A DNA stretch of 64,000 nt, from the NCBI GenBank assembly GCA_023614405.1, contig JAJUPC010000040.1, positions 1 through 64,000 of the forward strand, given 5' to 3'. The DNA comes from Avena insularis. Its lineage: Eukaryota > Streptophyta > Magnoliopsida > Poales > Poaceae. The position numbers and the translations under genes are program-made. Shown here in pieces: positions 1 through 10,048 of the stretch. The notes under the pieces were generated by a model. The model saw only the letters and a list, made by a program, of their open reading frames with translations, made no database searches and was not told the origin of the DNA. Position 1 is the first letter of the stretch. Each line of letters opens with the position of its first letter.

Positions 1-2665
1 GATCATGGAATGCATAAACAGAAAGGTCTCGTCGAGCTAATCATTTTAGACATATTATTTGTTAAATTTGGAGTTATAAAACAAAAGTTATTAATTAAAT
101 AAGGAAAAAGGGTATTTTATTGTAATTTAAGTCAACTTGAAATTTTAAGTGTCAAAAATATATTTTGAATGGCATATTTGAATTCCTCATATTTTTCTGA
201 TCTCAAAACATATATTATTTATTTAAATTGGGTTTATATTTTAAAAGATATATTAAAACAGATTTGAATTTTGAATTTGAATTAATTTTGAAAAGATTTG
301 AATTAAAACCGAAATCCAGAAAACCTTTTTATACCCAGACAGATTCAGCCACAGCCACTGACGGGTGGGCCCGTTGCTGACTGGGCAACACAGCGTGCAG
401 AAAAACTTATCACTATGATCGCTGCCCACCCGAGCATGACAGTGGGCTGGCTTTCTTGACCCACACGTCAGCGGGCGACCAAGGGAGGGTGCCACGCGGC
501 ATAGCGAGGATGCGGGTTGAGGGCGGAAACTGGGCGCTTTTCAGAATGTTCATCCGGTGACAGGTGGGGCCTCGATGGGTTGCGGGTTGAGGCAAAAGGG
601 TTTGGAGGGGGTATCTGCAAAACGGCGCCGCGACACTGTGGTTCTTCCTCGCGGACAGATCGGTGCCGAACGCGGCGAAGCGCGGCGCGCGGGATTCGAA
701 CGCGGGACCTAGGCCCGCGCGCGGGGGCGGAACCACTGCGCTGGCCTGGGCTTGGTGACAGGGAGGCGTGCGTGGCCTAGCTAGGGTTTCTGTGCGGCGG
801 GGGAGCGAGCAGACGCTGCGCTCGCCGGTGCACCGAGCGTGCTCGATGAAACGCAAGACGGCTCTGGACGACGATAGCGCGGCGGAGCATGTCCAGGAGA
901 TCAGGTAGCTCACCGAGAGTGTGTCGGTGCGGTTGGATCGGCTCGAGACGCAGAGGAACGGCGTCGAGGCAGACGGCCAGAGGATCTAGGGTTTGCGTCG
1001 GGCTCGCGCTGGTTCGGGTGGCTCCGGTCCGTCTCCTCCTCGTCGCCGGGCTCAGGGTGAAGCAGGGAAGCGCCGTTGATCTCCCAGGCCGCTCCACGGA
1101 CGTGCTGCTCGGCTGGATCGGCTGGACGCGGTGGAGGCCGAGGGTGCAGACGATGGTGTAGACGGTGGCGATGGAGCAGAGAGGGGAGAGGGTAGGGCGC
1201 CGCTGGGTGGATCTGGGGGTAGCTGGGAGAGGCAGAGAGGGTGGATAGGGACGGAGAGGAGAGGAGGTGCCGTGGGGGGGAGTGGTTGGAGATAAAGGTG
1301 GCTTCGGCCACCTTTTCCCTCCTTCCTCCTCACGTGCTCGGCAGGGCAGGACCAGGGCAGGGAGCTGGCATGTGGGACCAGGGTGAGGCCAAGGAGGCAG
1401 GGGCAGGCTCGGGTGGTGGGGTCCTCAGGCAGAGAGAGAAAGAGAGGGAGGGAGGAGCTCGGATTGGGGTGGTGGTAGCCTCGGGCTAGGGTTGGAGCTC
1501 GGGTAGGAAGGAGAGGGGGCATGGCTCGGGTAGGGTTTGTCTTAGATGGGGTAGCTAGGTGGCATGGTGGGGCCAGCTGGTGAGAGAAGAGAGGCCGAGA
1601 GGGAGGAGGTGTGGTAGATTAGGGTTTGGTACTAGGGGGGTATGGTTTTAGGTTGGATGGAAGAGGTATAGATTAAGAGAGAGATTAGAGAGAGAGGAAA
1701 AGATGAGGTGGTGGCAATCCCTTGGCAAGCTCAAGCATGCACAAAACAAGCTCAAACAAGATAGCCAAAAGAGAGAAAAGAAGAGAAGGGGATGATGGCA
1801 TGGATAGATATGGTGATGGGGTTTAAGCAAGATCAGCTAGATCAAGCCAAAAGAAAAGATAGAGATAGAGAGACGAGGAGCCACTCAAGATTCAAATAAA
1901 AACCAATACTAGAAAAGATGGCACTTGCATGGCCCATGCAAAATATTTATTGCCATGTTGATTCTTGTGAAAACAATATTATTACATGGCATTATTATTA
2001 TGCATTCCCAAAATTGGAATAAAAGCCAAGCAAAAAGAATTAAAAAGGATGCCCCATGTGGAGTAGTTGGAGATGGCCATGTTTGAAATAAAATGGGACA
2101 TGCTAGTGTGTAGGTTCCACTAGATGATTAATGGTCCCAAAAATATTCCAACATGAGCATAATTCCATGATAATCCATATGGAAGCTAGGAAAAAATGGT
2201 TCCACTCACAAGGCATGCAAAGGTGGCCATGTGGCTCTCATATATCAATAATGTGAAAACAAAATGATGCCAAGATGAGAGCATGTGGCAAAAGAATTGG
2301 ATCCACAACAACACATATGAGCTAGAGGTAAAACCAAATAAGTTGCAATGCTCATATATGGTGGAATGGTGGAATGATGGGTGATGACAAGAAAGGTGGT
2401 GGAGTTAATAAAAGATATGCCCCCAACTCAACTTGGGCATTTAAACAATATATCAAGAACCAAATACAATATCAAGAGGCAAATACAATTTACAATGCAT
2501 ATGAGATAAGAACCAAATGAAAAGGGTTTTATATGATGCTCAAATGCAAGGTGGCATGATGACATGAGCATGATATAATGAGGATGCAACAATTATATAT
2601 AGGAAGTAGCATCTATGTAGACTAGGCTAGTAGCATTGCAATTGTTAGACAATTGGGATGCTACA
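1..2665 (-). mobile_element. Partial LTR, family Y (inverted copy)
   Basis: Read on the minus strand, this starts with TGTAGCATCCCAATTG at 2665 and matches the first 2.5 kb of the solo LTR at 45993-50583 in opposite orientation; bases 1-20 are the reverse complement of about 48530-48549. The window edge truncates it. It is inserted in an X-family LTR end (2666-2759). The GC-rich part (about 500-1560) corresponds to 46900-47700 of the right copy and holds only shadow frames. No gene is seen. Confidence 0.9.
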
Positions 2666-2759
2666 ATATCCAATCTGTTTTGTCTCGCAAAAATGGTAAT
2701 CCTGGGATTGCGATGTATGGCATAACAGGCATCTGAGATTAAAAATCCGGGTGTTGACA
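2666..2759 (+). repeat. 3' end fragment of X-family LTR
   Basis: These 94 bases match the last 95 bases of the solo LTR at 34278-38226, both ending GGGTGTTGACA. The fragment abuts Copia gag at 2760, so an X-family element had inserted in that gag before the Y-family LTR cut it. The other X end and its target duplication lie outside the window. Confidence 0.85.
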
Positions 2760-3564
2760 CTCACATATTTCCTTTTTATCCAAGCATCATCCACATGCGA
2801 GGCACCCACATTCCTAAATGCAGTGGCAGTGGACTTGAGTCTTTGATACATGTCTTCATGATCTTCACCATCCTTCATATAGAATCCTTCGTCTTCATTG
2901 CTCAGTGCATCATACCGGTTTCTTATCATGCTCTCATTTCCAATATATAACTCTGTGAGAGCATCCAAGCTTCCTTGGCGGTGTCGAGGTGTTCAATGTG
3001 AGGGTAATATTTTGTACCCAATCCTTGTTGAATCATGTGCAAAGCGGTGGGATTGAGTTGACTATTGACAAATTCTCTTCTTGTCAAGTTGGTTGGATCC
3101 ACAATACGGAGTCCTTCCTCAATGATATTCCACAATTCAATACAAGAGCTGCACACATGATATTTCATTAATGATTTCCATTGAGCAAAAGAAGATGCAG
3201 CAAGCTTAGGTGGGTCTCCTATATTGTTTATATGAGGGTGAGGAATTTGAGGGTCGGGAGAGTACCATCCTTGAGTCTCATGGTGCTCTCCCTTCCCACC
3301 ATCCTTTTTGGTGGAGGGATTAGCGATTTCATTTCCCCCCACCACACCCGCGGGTGATGACGTGGCATTCACCTTTGGAAGTGGTGATAGTCCCTCTTGA
3401 GGTGAGGGAGGGGATGAGGCTTTAACAAATTGCTCGAATAGATCGCACAATTGTTTAATCTGGTTGCCCAAGGTGGAGCTCAAGTTTGTTTCCAAATTCT
3501 TGAGGTCCGCCATGGACACCGTCATACTTTCCTCATCCTCTCTCTCAACCCCTTTGCTACCCAT
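2760..3564 (-). pseudogene. Copia (SIRE/Maximus type) gag, N-terminal part, broken
   Basis: This is the nucleocapsid precursor of the minus-strand Copia element. The frame opens at ATG 3564 and shows a basic/acidic leader, a proline-rich stretch, then the gag core (W..L......CS..LW.II, HMIQ.GLGTKY.PHIEHL). A one-base deletion near 2968 shifts the frame before the segment with TELYIGNESM and HVDDAWIKRKYV. The ORF is then cut at 2760 by the X-family LTR. It is clearly homologous to, but diverged from, the plus-strand gag at 43693-45992, so these are two subfamilies. No zinc knuckle is present because the element is truncated. The product cannot be functional. Confidence 0.88.
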
Positions 3565-3601
3565 TTACTCTTAGGCGTTAAAGCACGAATAAAGAGCCGA
3601 G

Positions 3602-3612
3602 GCTCTTACCAA
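3602..3612 (-). other. Degenerate primer-binding site, minus-strand Copia
   Basis: The minus strand reads TGGTAAGAGCC where the plus-strand Copia (43643) has TGGTATCAGAGCC, the initiator-Met tRNA primer site. Two bases are lost. It lies in the leader (3565-3656) between the LTR end and gag. Confidence 0.75.
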
Positions 3613-3656
3613 TTGAAAGGATCATATGGGCACCTAGAGGGGGAGGGGTGAATAGG

Positions 3657-4010
3657 TGCTACTTCAAATTTTACTCCTTTTCAAATTAGGGTTTGACACA
3701 AAAGGTAAATTGTCTAGATTATGCAACTAAGGTGAATTTACCTATATGTCAATCTAGCACATACACTAAGAAATAACAAGTTAAGTAAAGCACGATAAAG
3801 GATAGAAGTAACCAAAGTGGAGCACACAGAGACACAAGGGTTTGTTTCATGTAGTTCCTTCCTTTGAGGGGAAGTATGTCTATGTTTGGAGAGGGGGTGG
3901 TTTCAAACCACCAACGCCATGAGAGGCCTCCCTTGTTCTCGATGAACCTCACCCCAAAGGTTTCGATTCACCTCTTTCACTATATCGGCAAACTTCGAGG
4001 TGGAAGCCGG
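3657..4010 (-). mobile_element. Copia 5' LTR, downstream (U5) part
   Basis: This is the transcript-proximal end of the minus-strand Copia 5' LTR. It ends in CA at 3657 and is followed by the leader (CCTATTCACC on the minus strand). Its upstream part is at 42847-43601; the Athila-type element 4011-42841 separates the two. The total without the insertion is about 1.1 kb, a normal size for this type. Confidence 0.88.
4006..4010. repeat. Target-site duplication GCCGG of the Athila-type element
   Basis: GCCGG at 4006-4010 is repeated at 42842-42846, exactly flanking TGATGACC...GTATCA. Removing one copy and everything between restores a continuous Copia LTR. Confidence 0.93.
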
Positions 4011-5392
4011 TGATGACCCACAAATGTAGGGGATCGCAACAGTCTTCACGAGTAGTATTACCCAATTTATTGATTTGACACAAGGGGAGCCAAAGAATAC
4101 TTGTAAGCCTTCACAACTGAGTTGTCAGTTCAACTGCACCTGGAAATAGTTCTTGCTCACAGAAGTTTATCAGTAGCAACAACAAAGCAACAGCAACATT
4201 AACAGCAACAGTGAAACAATAGCAATAGTAACAGTAGGATTCGAGTGTGGTAGGCATAGGGATGGATGGATGGGCGTTGCATGGACGAGTCTAAATATGT
4301 AACTTCAAAGAACTAGGGCATTGCAGATAAATAATAACAAGCATCCAAGTACTAAACAATCCTAGGCATGTACTCAAAATATAGTCATACGTGCTCGCAA
4401 TGAGAACTTGCACAACATCTTCTATCCAGCCAGCCCGTGGCAGCGGGGCCTCTAGGCAACTACTGGTAATTAAGGTGTTCCTTTTAATAGAGCACCGGAG
4501 CAAAGCATTAACACTACGTGAACACATGTGATCCTCACACCACAGCCATCCCCTCCGGTTGTCCCAATTATTGTCACTTTGGGGCCTTTGGATCCAGACA
4601 ATGATATGTGTACACAACTTGCAGATAAGATCACAAACAATACTATCATAATGATTCAATAATAAGTTCAGATCTGAGATCATGGCACTCAGGCCCTAGT
4701 GACAAGCATTAAGCACAAAAAGTTGCAACAAAGTCAAATAGCACTAATAGAGATACTAGGCACTATGCCCCTAACAGATCTTATTCGATTACATGATAGA
4801 ACTCATCCAATCCCTACCATCCCTAGGCCTACAGCGGGGGATTACTCACTCATGGATGAGTTAAACATCGGTGGTTTATGGAGATGCGTTGGTGATGACG
4901 ATGGCGATGATCCTCTCCAAATTCCCCGTCTCGGCAGGATGCCAGAACAGAGTTTCTGGATCCGAATCTTGGTTTCTGGTGGCGGCGGCGGAGCAGAACT
5001 CTTTCTGGAAAACTATCGAACCCCCCTCTGTTTTTAGGTCAGAAGGCAACTTATAGACATGGAGGGAGGCCGAGAAGCTGCCTGGGGTGGCCAAACCTCC
5101 CCTAGGCGTGGGGTTAGTGGGCCCACACCTGGGGTGGGTCTGGCCTCCCTAGGCCTCCCCTATGTCTCCCCTTATGGCTCCGTGGATCTTCTGGTGAAAC
5201 ATAATTTTTGGCATATTTTCCGGGATTTTTCCTGATAGTTCATTTTCTGCACAAAAACAAGACACCAAGGTAATTCTGCTGAAAACAGCGTCAGTCCATG
5301 TTAGTTGTATCGAAATCACACAAGTTTAGAGAAGAAACAACATCAAAGTGTTCGAGAAAGTAGATACGTTTTGGACGTATCAAGCCCCCAAG
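4011..5392 (-). repeat. Athila-type 3' LTR
   Basis: 1382 bp, matching 41457-42841 along its length. On the minus strand it starts TGATACGTCC and ends GGGTCATCA. Most differences between the two LTRs are transitions. Short open frames (4291-5094) recur in both LTRs with no recognisable product. Confidence 0.94.
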
Positions 5393-6083
5393 CTTAGCTT
5401 ATTGCTTTTCCTCAAGCAATTCAGTTGAAAACTGAGTGCGATAAAAGAACTTTCATGAACACTTTACTTCATATGATGTAAATATTCTCAGCACAGGAGT
5501 AGATGCTTAGACAATTCATAATAAGAAGTATGCAACTAAGTCTACTCAATAGTTATTGCAAGCTATGAAGAGAAACCAACTCAATAATAATAAGTAGCAT
5601 GAAACATAAACATAAGCAACATTGCAATGCTCATAATAAGGTATGATAGAGTGGTATCTCGCTTGCCTTTGTTTGAAGAGCACAATATAAATGCTGAGGC
5701 ACCTCTGAAGTTCATATGAATACTAGAAGTAAAGATATTAGAGATACAAGCATCAAAGTCATGACATAATTAACCAAGTTTTGGAACAAACACAAGAATG
5801 ACAACTATGCTCTCAAGAAGGTTCTCATAGAATAAGTGGTGACTCAACAAAGTTGAGAAAACGGTTTTGTGAAGGTTTGAAAGGATTCCCAATGCTGAAA
5901 GGAAGGTACTCGTTAGCTTTGATCTCTCATTGCCCCTATCATAGGCATATTCATGTGGTTAAGGTGAAAGTGAGGTCCACTCTGAATCATATGCTTGATA
6001 GACCATAGACTGGAAATCCCAAGTCCCTTGAGTACGAGGGTCGCTCCGTATGCTACTCAACTTTGGTCACCTGAAAGTTCTTG
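5393..6083 (-). other. Athila-type 3' UTR and polypurine tract
   Basis: The minus strand ends AAGCTTGGGGGCT directly before the LTR: the polypurine tract that primes plus-strand DNA. The rest is noncoding, with the CTTGAGGAAAAGCAA-type motif common upstream of this tract in Pooideae Gypsy elements. The Tekay-like element is inserted at 6084. Confidence 0.85.
6079..6083. repeat. Target-site duplication TCTTG of outer Tekay-like element
   Basis: TCTTG at 6079-6083 is repeated at 26870-26874, exactly flanking TGTCACATCC...GGTGTTACA. Confidence 0.95.
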
Positions 6084-7047
6084 TGTCACATCCCAAAATT
6101 CTCCTAATTTTGGAATGTGAAATTAATAGAATAAGTTTGATTGATTGTTTGACTTTGTTGAAAATTCTCAAAGAAAAGAAACTCTCTGAATTGAAAATCT
6201 TCTCAACCTTGATTCAAAACCTTATGTTGTTTTGTTCTGGCCTAAGTAGCCATATATGCAAAAGGGCATGTATTGATTATGGATTATAGTATTGGCATGC
6301 AAGATTTCAAAACTCAAAACCATGTTGCATGCATAAGCGCCACTGCACTTAAAACCTAAGAAACAATTCTATCATCCAATACCCTAAATGGGATTTCCCA
6401 ATTCTTAAGTACAAAATTATCTATGGATTTTGTCCATACTGTAATTGAGAAAAATTATTACTAAATAACAAAGAATTATTTTACAAGACCGTAGGAAGAA
6501 GTTTGAACCAATTTCGAATTCAAAAATAAAAGTTATGAACTATACAATATGGGGAATAAAGAAAATAGAATAATTACCCTATAGGCCAATTCATTGTTTA
6601 ATTGTTGAACTTTTGAAATGGACAATAAACACTATAATAGATATCCTATATTGTAAAAAGTGATTTTACAAAAATTTAGGAAGAAGTTTCATCTGAATTG
6701 GAGCCTCAAATCAAAAGTTATAAACAAATAAAGGAAATAAAAAAAGAATAAAAAATAGCTAAACCTAATCTACCCGGCTACCTAACCCAAGGCCCAGCCC
6801 ACCTAGCCGCGCGCTATCCGCCGCTCACCCAGCAGCCGCGCAACGCGCAGCAGCTGTAGCCAGCAGGGCCGGCCCAACTACCCCCGGCGCAGCCCGCACA
6901 CTCCCTCTCCCCTCTCTCTGACCACCGGGGCCTACCTGGCCTCCTTCTTCCTCGCATCAGGAGGACGATGCGCGCACGCTGATGCGTCCCCGATCCAATC
7001 CTCCGCGGATTCGTCGCGAATCCATTCAATTCCTTCGCACCTTCTCA

Positions 7048-7053
7048 TATATA
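7048..7053 (+). promoter_or_regulatory. TATA-like site in outer LTR
   Basis: TATATA in CTCATATATACCCTCTCC, followed by a pyrimidine-rich start region and then CG-rich leader-like DNA. The same site is at 23682-23687 in the 3' LTR. Function is inferred from position. Confidence 0.5.
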
Positions 7054-8638
7054 CCCTCTCCTCCACCTCGTCTTGTTTTTTTCGTGTTTTAGTCAAACCC
7101 TAGCCCCACCGTCGAGGTCCCGATTTCTCTAGCGCCGGAGGACCTTCAGATCGAGGTCGAACTCGAAGTTCCCGAGTGCCCCGACGCCTCCTTTTGCCCT
7201 TATCCTCTTCCCCTTGAATCACTGACTCGCCTTGACCCTATCCTCTCGACTACAGATCATCGGAGCGCACAAGATCGCTCGCCGGAGCCGCGGCAACCCG
7301 CACCACCCCGACCGTCCTTCGTCGTTGCCTAAGGAATCAGAGGACGAACAGATCGCGATCCAACAGCAGCAATCATGTCACTTAAGTGAAGAGGTACCGA
7401 CGAACCAGAATGCGCCACGTCGCGGGAATATTCCAGGAATATACTTTGCAAATTCCGTAATAGAAATAAAAGTCAGAAATTGATTAAATGTTGCAAAAAT
7501 CATATCTAGAGTTATGTAAGTCCAAATTTAGCAAAGAATATACGTATAGATTCAGAAAAATATGTAGAATAGTAACATGCTGATACACCCAACTTTTATA
7601 GTATATATTTACTGCAGTAATTTAATTAGTTTTAATGGTCTTTTAGGTCAATAAATTCATAGAAAATTATCTATAACTCCGAAAAATATGAACAATGTAT
7701 CAAATTTAAGCTACTGTAATGTATATTAATAATATCTGGTTGGATACAGCCTTTCCGGATTATTTACCCCGTAGTGATTTAATTAGTTTTAATGACTTTA
7801 CAAATCATTAAATTCATAGTAAATTAATTGCTTGTCACAAAAATATAGATGATATACCGATGGAAAGCTGGTTCCATGTAGATCATCAATATTTAATTAG
7901 TTCAGCCTTTGACTGTAAGGTTTTGCCATGAAGATAAAAATGGTTTAATGGCTTATTTAGAGTAATAAATTCATAAGAAAATAAATACTATTCATAAAAT
8001 TACAAATAATATGTCCCTGAACTCACAATTCCGTGGGGATTACAGATATAATTTTAGTTGGATTTTTAGATAACAGAAACTATATGAATCATTTAAAACC
8101 CATTAAACACTATTTAAATCATACAAAAAGATCTATAACTCTGATTAGGGTGAATCCAAGTGCTAAGGTTTTGTATTGACAATATCTATACAGAGAAACT
8201 GCATGACAAATTATTTGGTACTGTTAAAACAGAAATTCATACAGAAACATTTAAACCCATTGAAATAGTGTTTTAATCATAGGAAAATATCTATAACTCC
8301 TTTTTAGGTGATTCAAATTGCCACTGTCTCTAAATTGCATTACCTCTATACAGTAGCATCTAGTTCACAATTTAATACGACATAAACATATTTAGTTCAA
8401 TTAAAGTGGTATACACCATATTAAATCGATACAACTTTAGTAATAAAAGCTTTAGTGCATTAAATTACTTTACACATGCATCATGTAATCTAACTATGTT
8501 CAGAACACTAAATGCAACCATTATGACTCATTAAATCTTCATGCATGCATCTGTTCATCATTGTTTTCTTGTAATGTTGCACTGTTGTATGTTTGCAATG
8601 TTTTGAATGGTGTTTATTGTGTTTGCTTCAAACGTTAG

Positions 8639-8740
8639 ATTGCGAGGAGTGCAACTATTATGATTGCAAGTATTGTGATTATTACGAAAGAGGCCAATAT
8701 AATTGTAAGGATTATCTAATCGACTACATCTACAACAAAG
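8639..8740 (+). other. Exon-like block in LTR, copy 1 (102 nt)
   Basis: It is preceded by CAAACGTTAG (acceptor-like) and followed by GCAAGT (the consensus of GC-type donors). Read in phase 1 it is open for 34 codons and rich in Cys, Tyr, Asp and Glu (starts DCEECNYYDC). An in-phase acceptor-like TTGCAG at 9701 would lead to a six-codon tail GYIVSK and a stop (9702-9721). Splicing is inferred, not shown. Confidence 0.5.
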
Positions 8741-9330
8741 GCAAGTGGTGCTATCTTGGTCATAAATGTCCTACTGTTTTCCTATGCATTGTAGATATTT
8801 TTGTAGAATTGCATATGTAGGAATTGATGTGTATATGCTATGCTATGTCCCATATTATTCCCTAGTATTCCTTGTTTATGAGCCATCGTATTGGTAGATT
8901 TCTTAGCTATGCTATTTAGACGAGGAAGGGAATCACATCATGAAAAGTTATATGTTTTAAAAGGCTTATGTTTTGCTAAATGACAAACCAACATGTTTTA
9001 ATGAACCACCTGGGCGGAATGGCATTGATTGGGTCATCGAGTATGGATTTATGGTGCGGAATGCCGCCCAGGACACTGAGAAAGGATTGGTTTCCTTATT
9101 TGGTAACTTACGTGTACAACCATGTGCCAATAATGAAATGGGCGGTTGGTTGAACTCAGTAGGTTGTGGTAACTCGAACCCACGTATCCAGAGATGTAGA
9201 TAGTGTAGGTTGGACCGGTGCGTGTCGGGTTTGGGGAGCTACTTCCCGAACGGTTCCTTCTTGGACTTCTCCCTATCATCACCCAATATGAGAGTGGTGG
9301 TACGAGCTGGGCTGGCCAAGTCACATGGGT

Positions 9331-9398
9331 AAAGTGTACTAACCCCCGCAGGGTGTATAAACTAAGTGCTTAGCCGTGTCCCCGGTTATGGACAATTT
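9331..9398 (+). promoter_or_regulatory. Conserved LTR module with palindrome, copy 1
   Basis: AAAGTGTACTAACCCCCGCAG..., then the inverted repeat CTAAG-TG-CTTAG (9362-9373), then AGCCGTGTCCCCGGTTATGG. The same order occurs in inner-element, X and Z LTRs with a changed but still paired stem. Role unknown. Confidence 0.6.
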
Positions 9399-9967
9399 GA
9401 GCGGCCTGATATTGATGCTATGATATTTCTCACTCATCCTTATTTCTTAATTACTTAAAACTTGTTGGGTGAACATAATTGGGTAGGAGCACCTGGGAGT
9501 GAACCAGAGTGTCCTATTTACCGTATTGGAAAACTACTTTATTACAAATGTTAGGATCAAACTATTGCTTTACGCAAATGAGCCTGAACTCCACTTGGCC
9601 AAATAAGCATGTTGTTGATAGATATGTTGTTAACCACTTTAGCCTACTTGCCATACATTCAATGTATTGACCATTCATGGATGCAACGTTTCATGTTGCA
9701 GGTTATATCGTATCTAAGTGATCGTTCATAGGTCGTGAGACTCCACTCAACAATTGTTCTCCTGTGGCACATTTGAAGGATGGAGATCTACCTTGTATTC
9801 ATTTTCCGCTGTGTACTTGTATAAATAACGTAAATTCTGGATCATATTCGTTGTATTTATGATGCACAGTTATATTTGGTATTATTTTGTACTGTATGTG
9901 CCAGTGAACCGATCCAGGGATTGACACTATACACATGAACTCAGCCTTATCAGGCGAGGGTGTTACA

Positions 9968-10048
9968 TGATGGTATCAGAGCTGTGTGTTGACTGTAGGA
10001 TCGTGACCTTAGAAATGGATTAGCAATAGAAGACCTATGTTAGGAGAA
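9968..10048 (+). other. Primer-binding site and leader of outer element
   Basis: TGGTATCAGAGC at 9971-9982, three bases after the LTR, is complementary to the initiator-Met tRNA 3' end. The leader is interrupted at 10049 by the inner chromovirus. Confidence 0.93.
10044..10048. repeat. Target-site duplication GAGAA of inner chromovirus
   Basis: GAGAA at 10044-10048 recurs at 21047-21051, exactly flanking TGTCACATCC...TGTGTTACA. Confidence 0.95.

Larger units (their letters stand above)
6084..9967 (+). repeat. Outer element 5' LTR
   Basis: 3884 bp, TGTCACATCC to GGTGTTACA. It is about 275 bp shorter than the 3' LTR; the difference is mostly in the GC-rich part, where 3' LTR bases near 23970-24250 have no counterpart. 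It starts with a long hairpin (6086-6120). It carries a TATA-like site (7048), an exon-like block (8639) and a conserved palindrome module (9331). The open frame 7232-7483 is not recognisable as a protein. Confidence 0.95.

Noticed and set aside
413..1522. Minus-strand open frames of 133-166 codons
   Set aside because: Counterpart of the GC-rich LTR part of family Y; not conserved as frames between the two copies.
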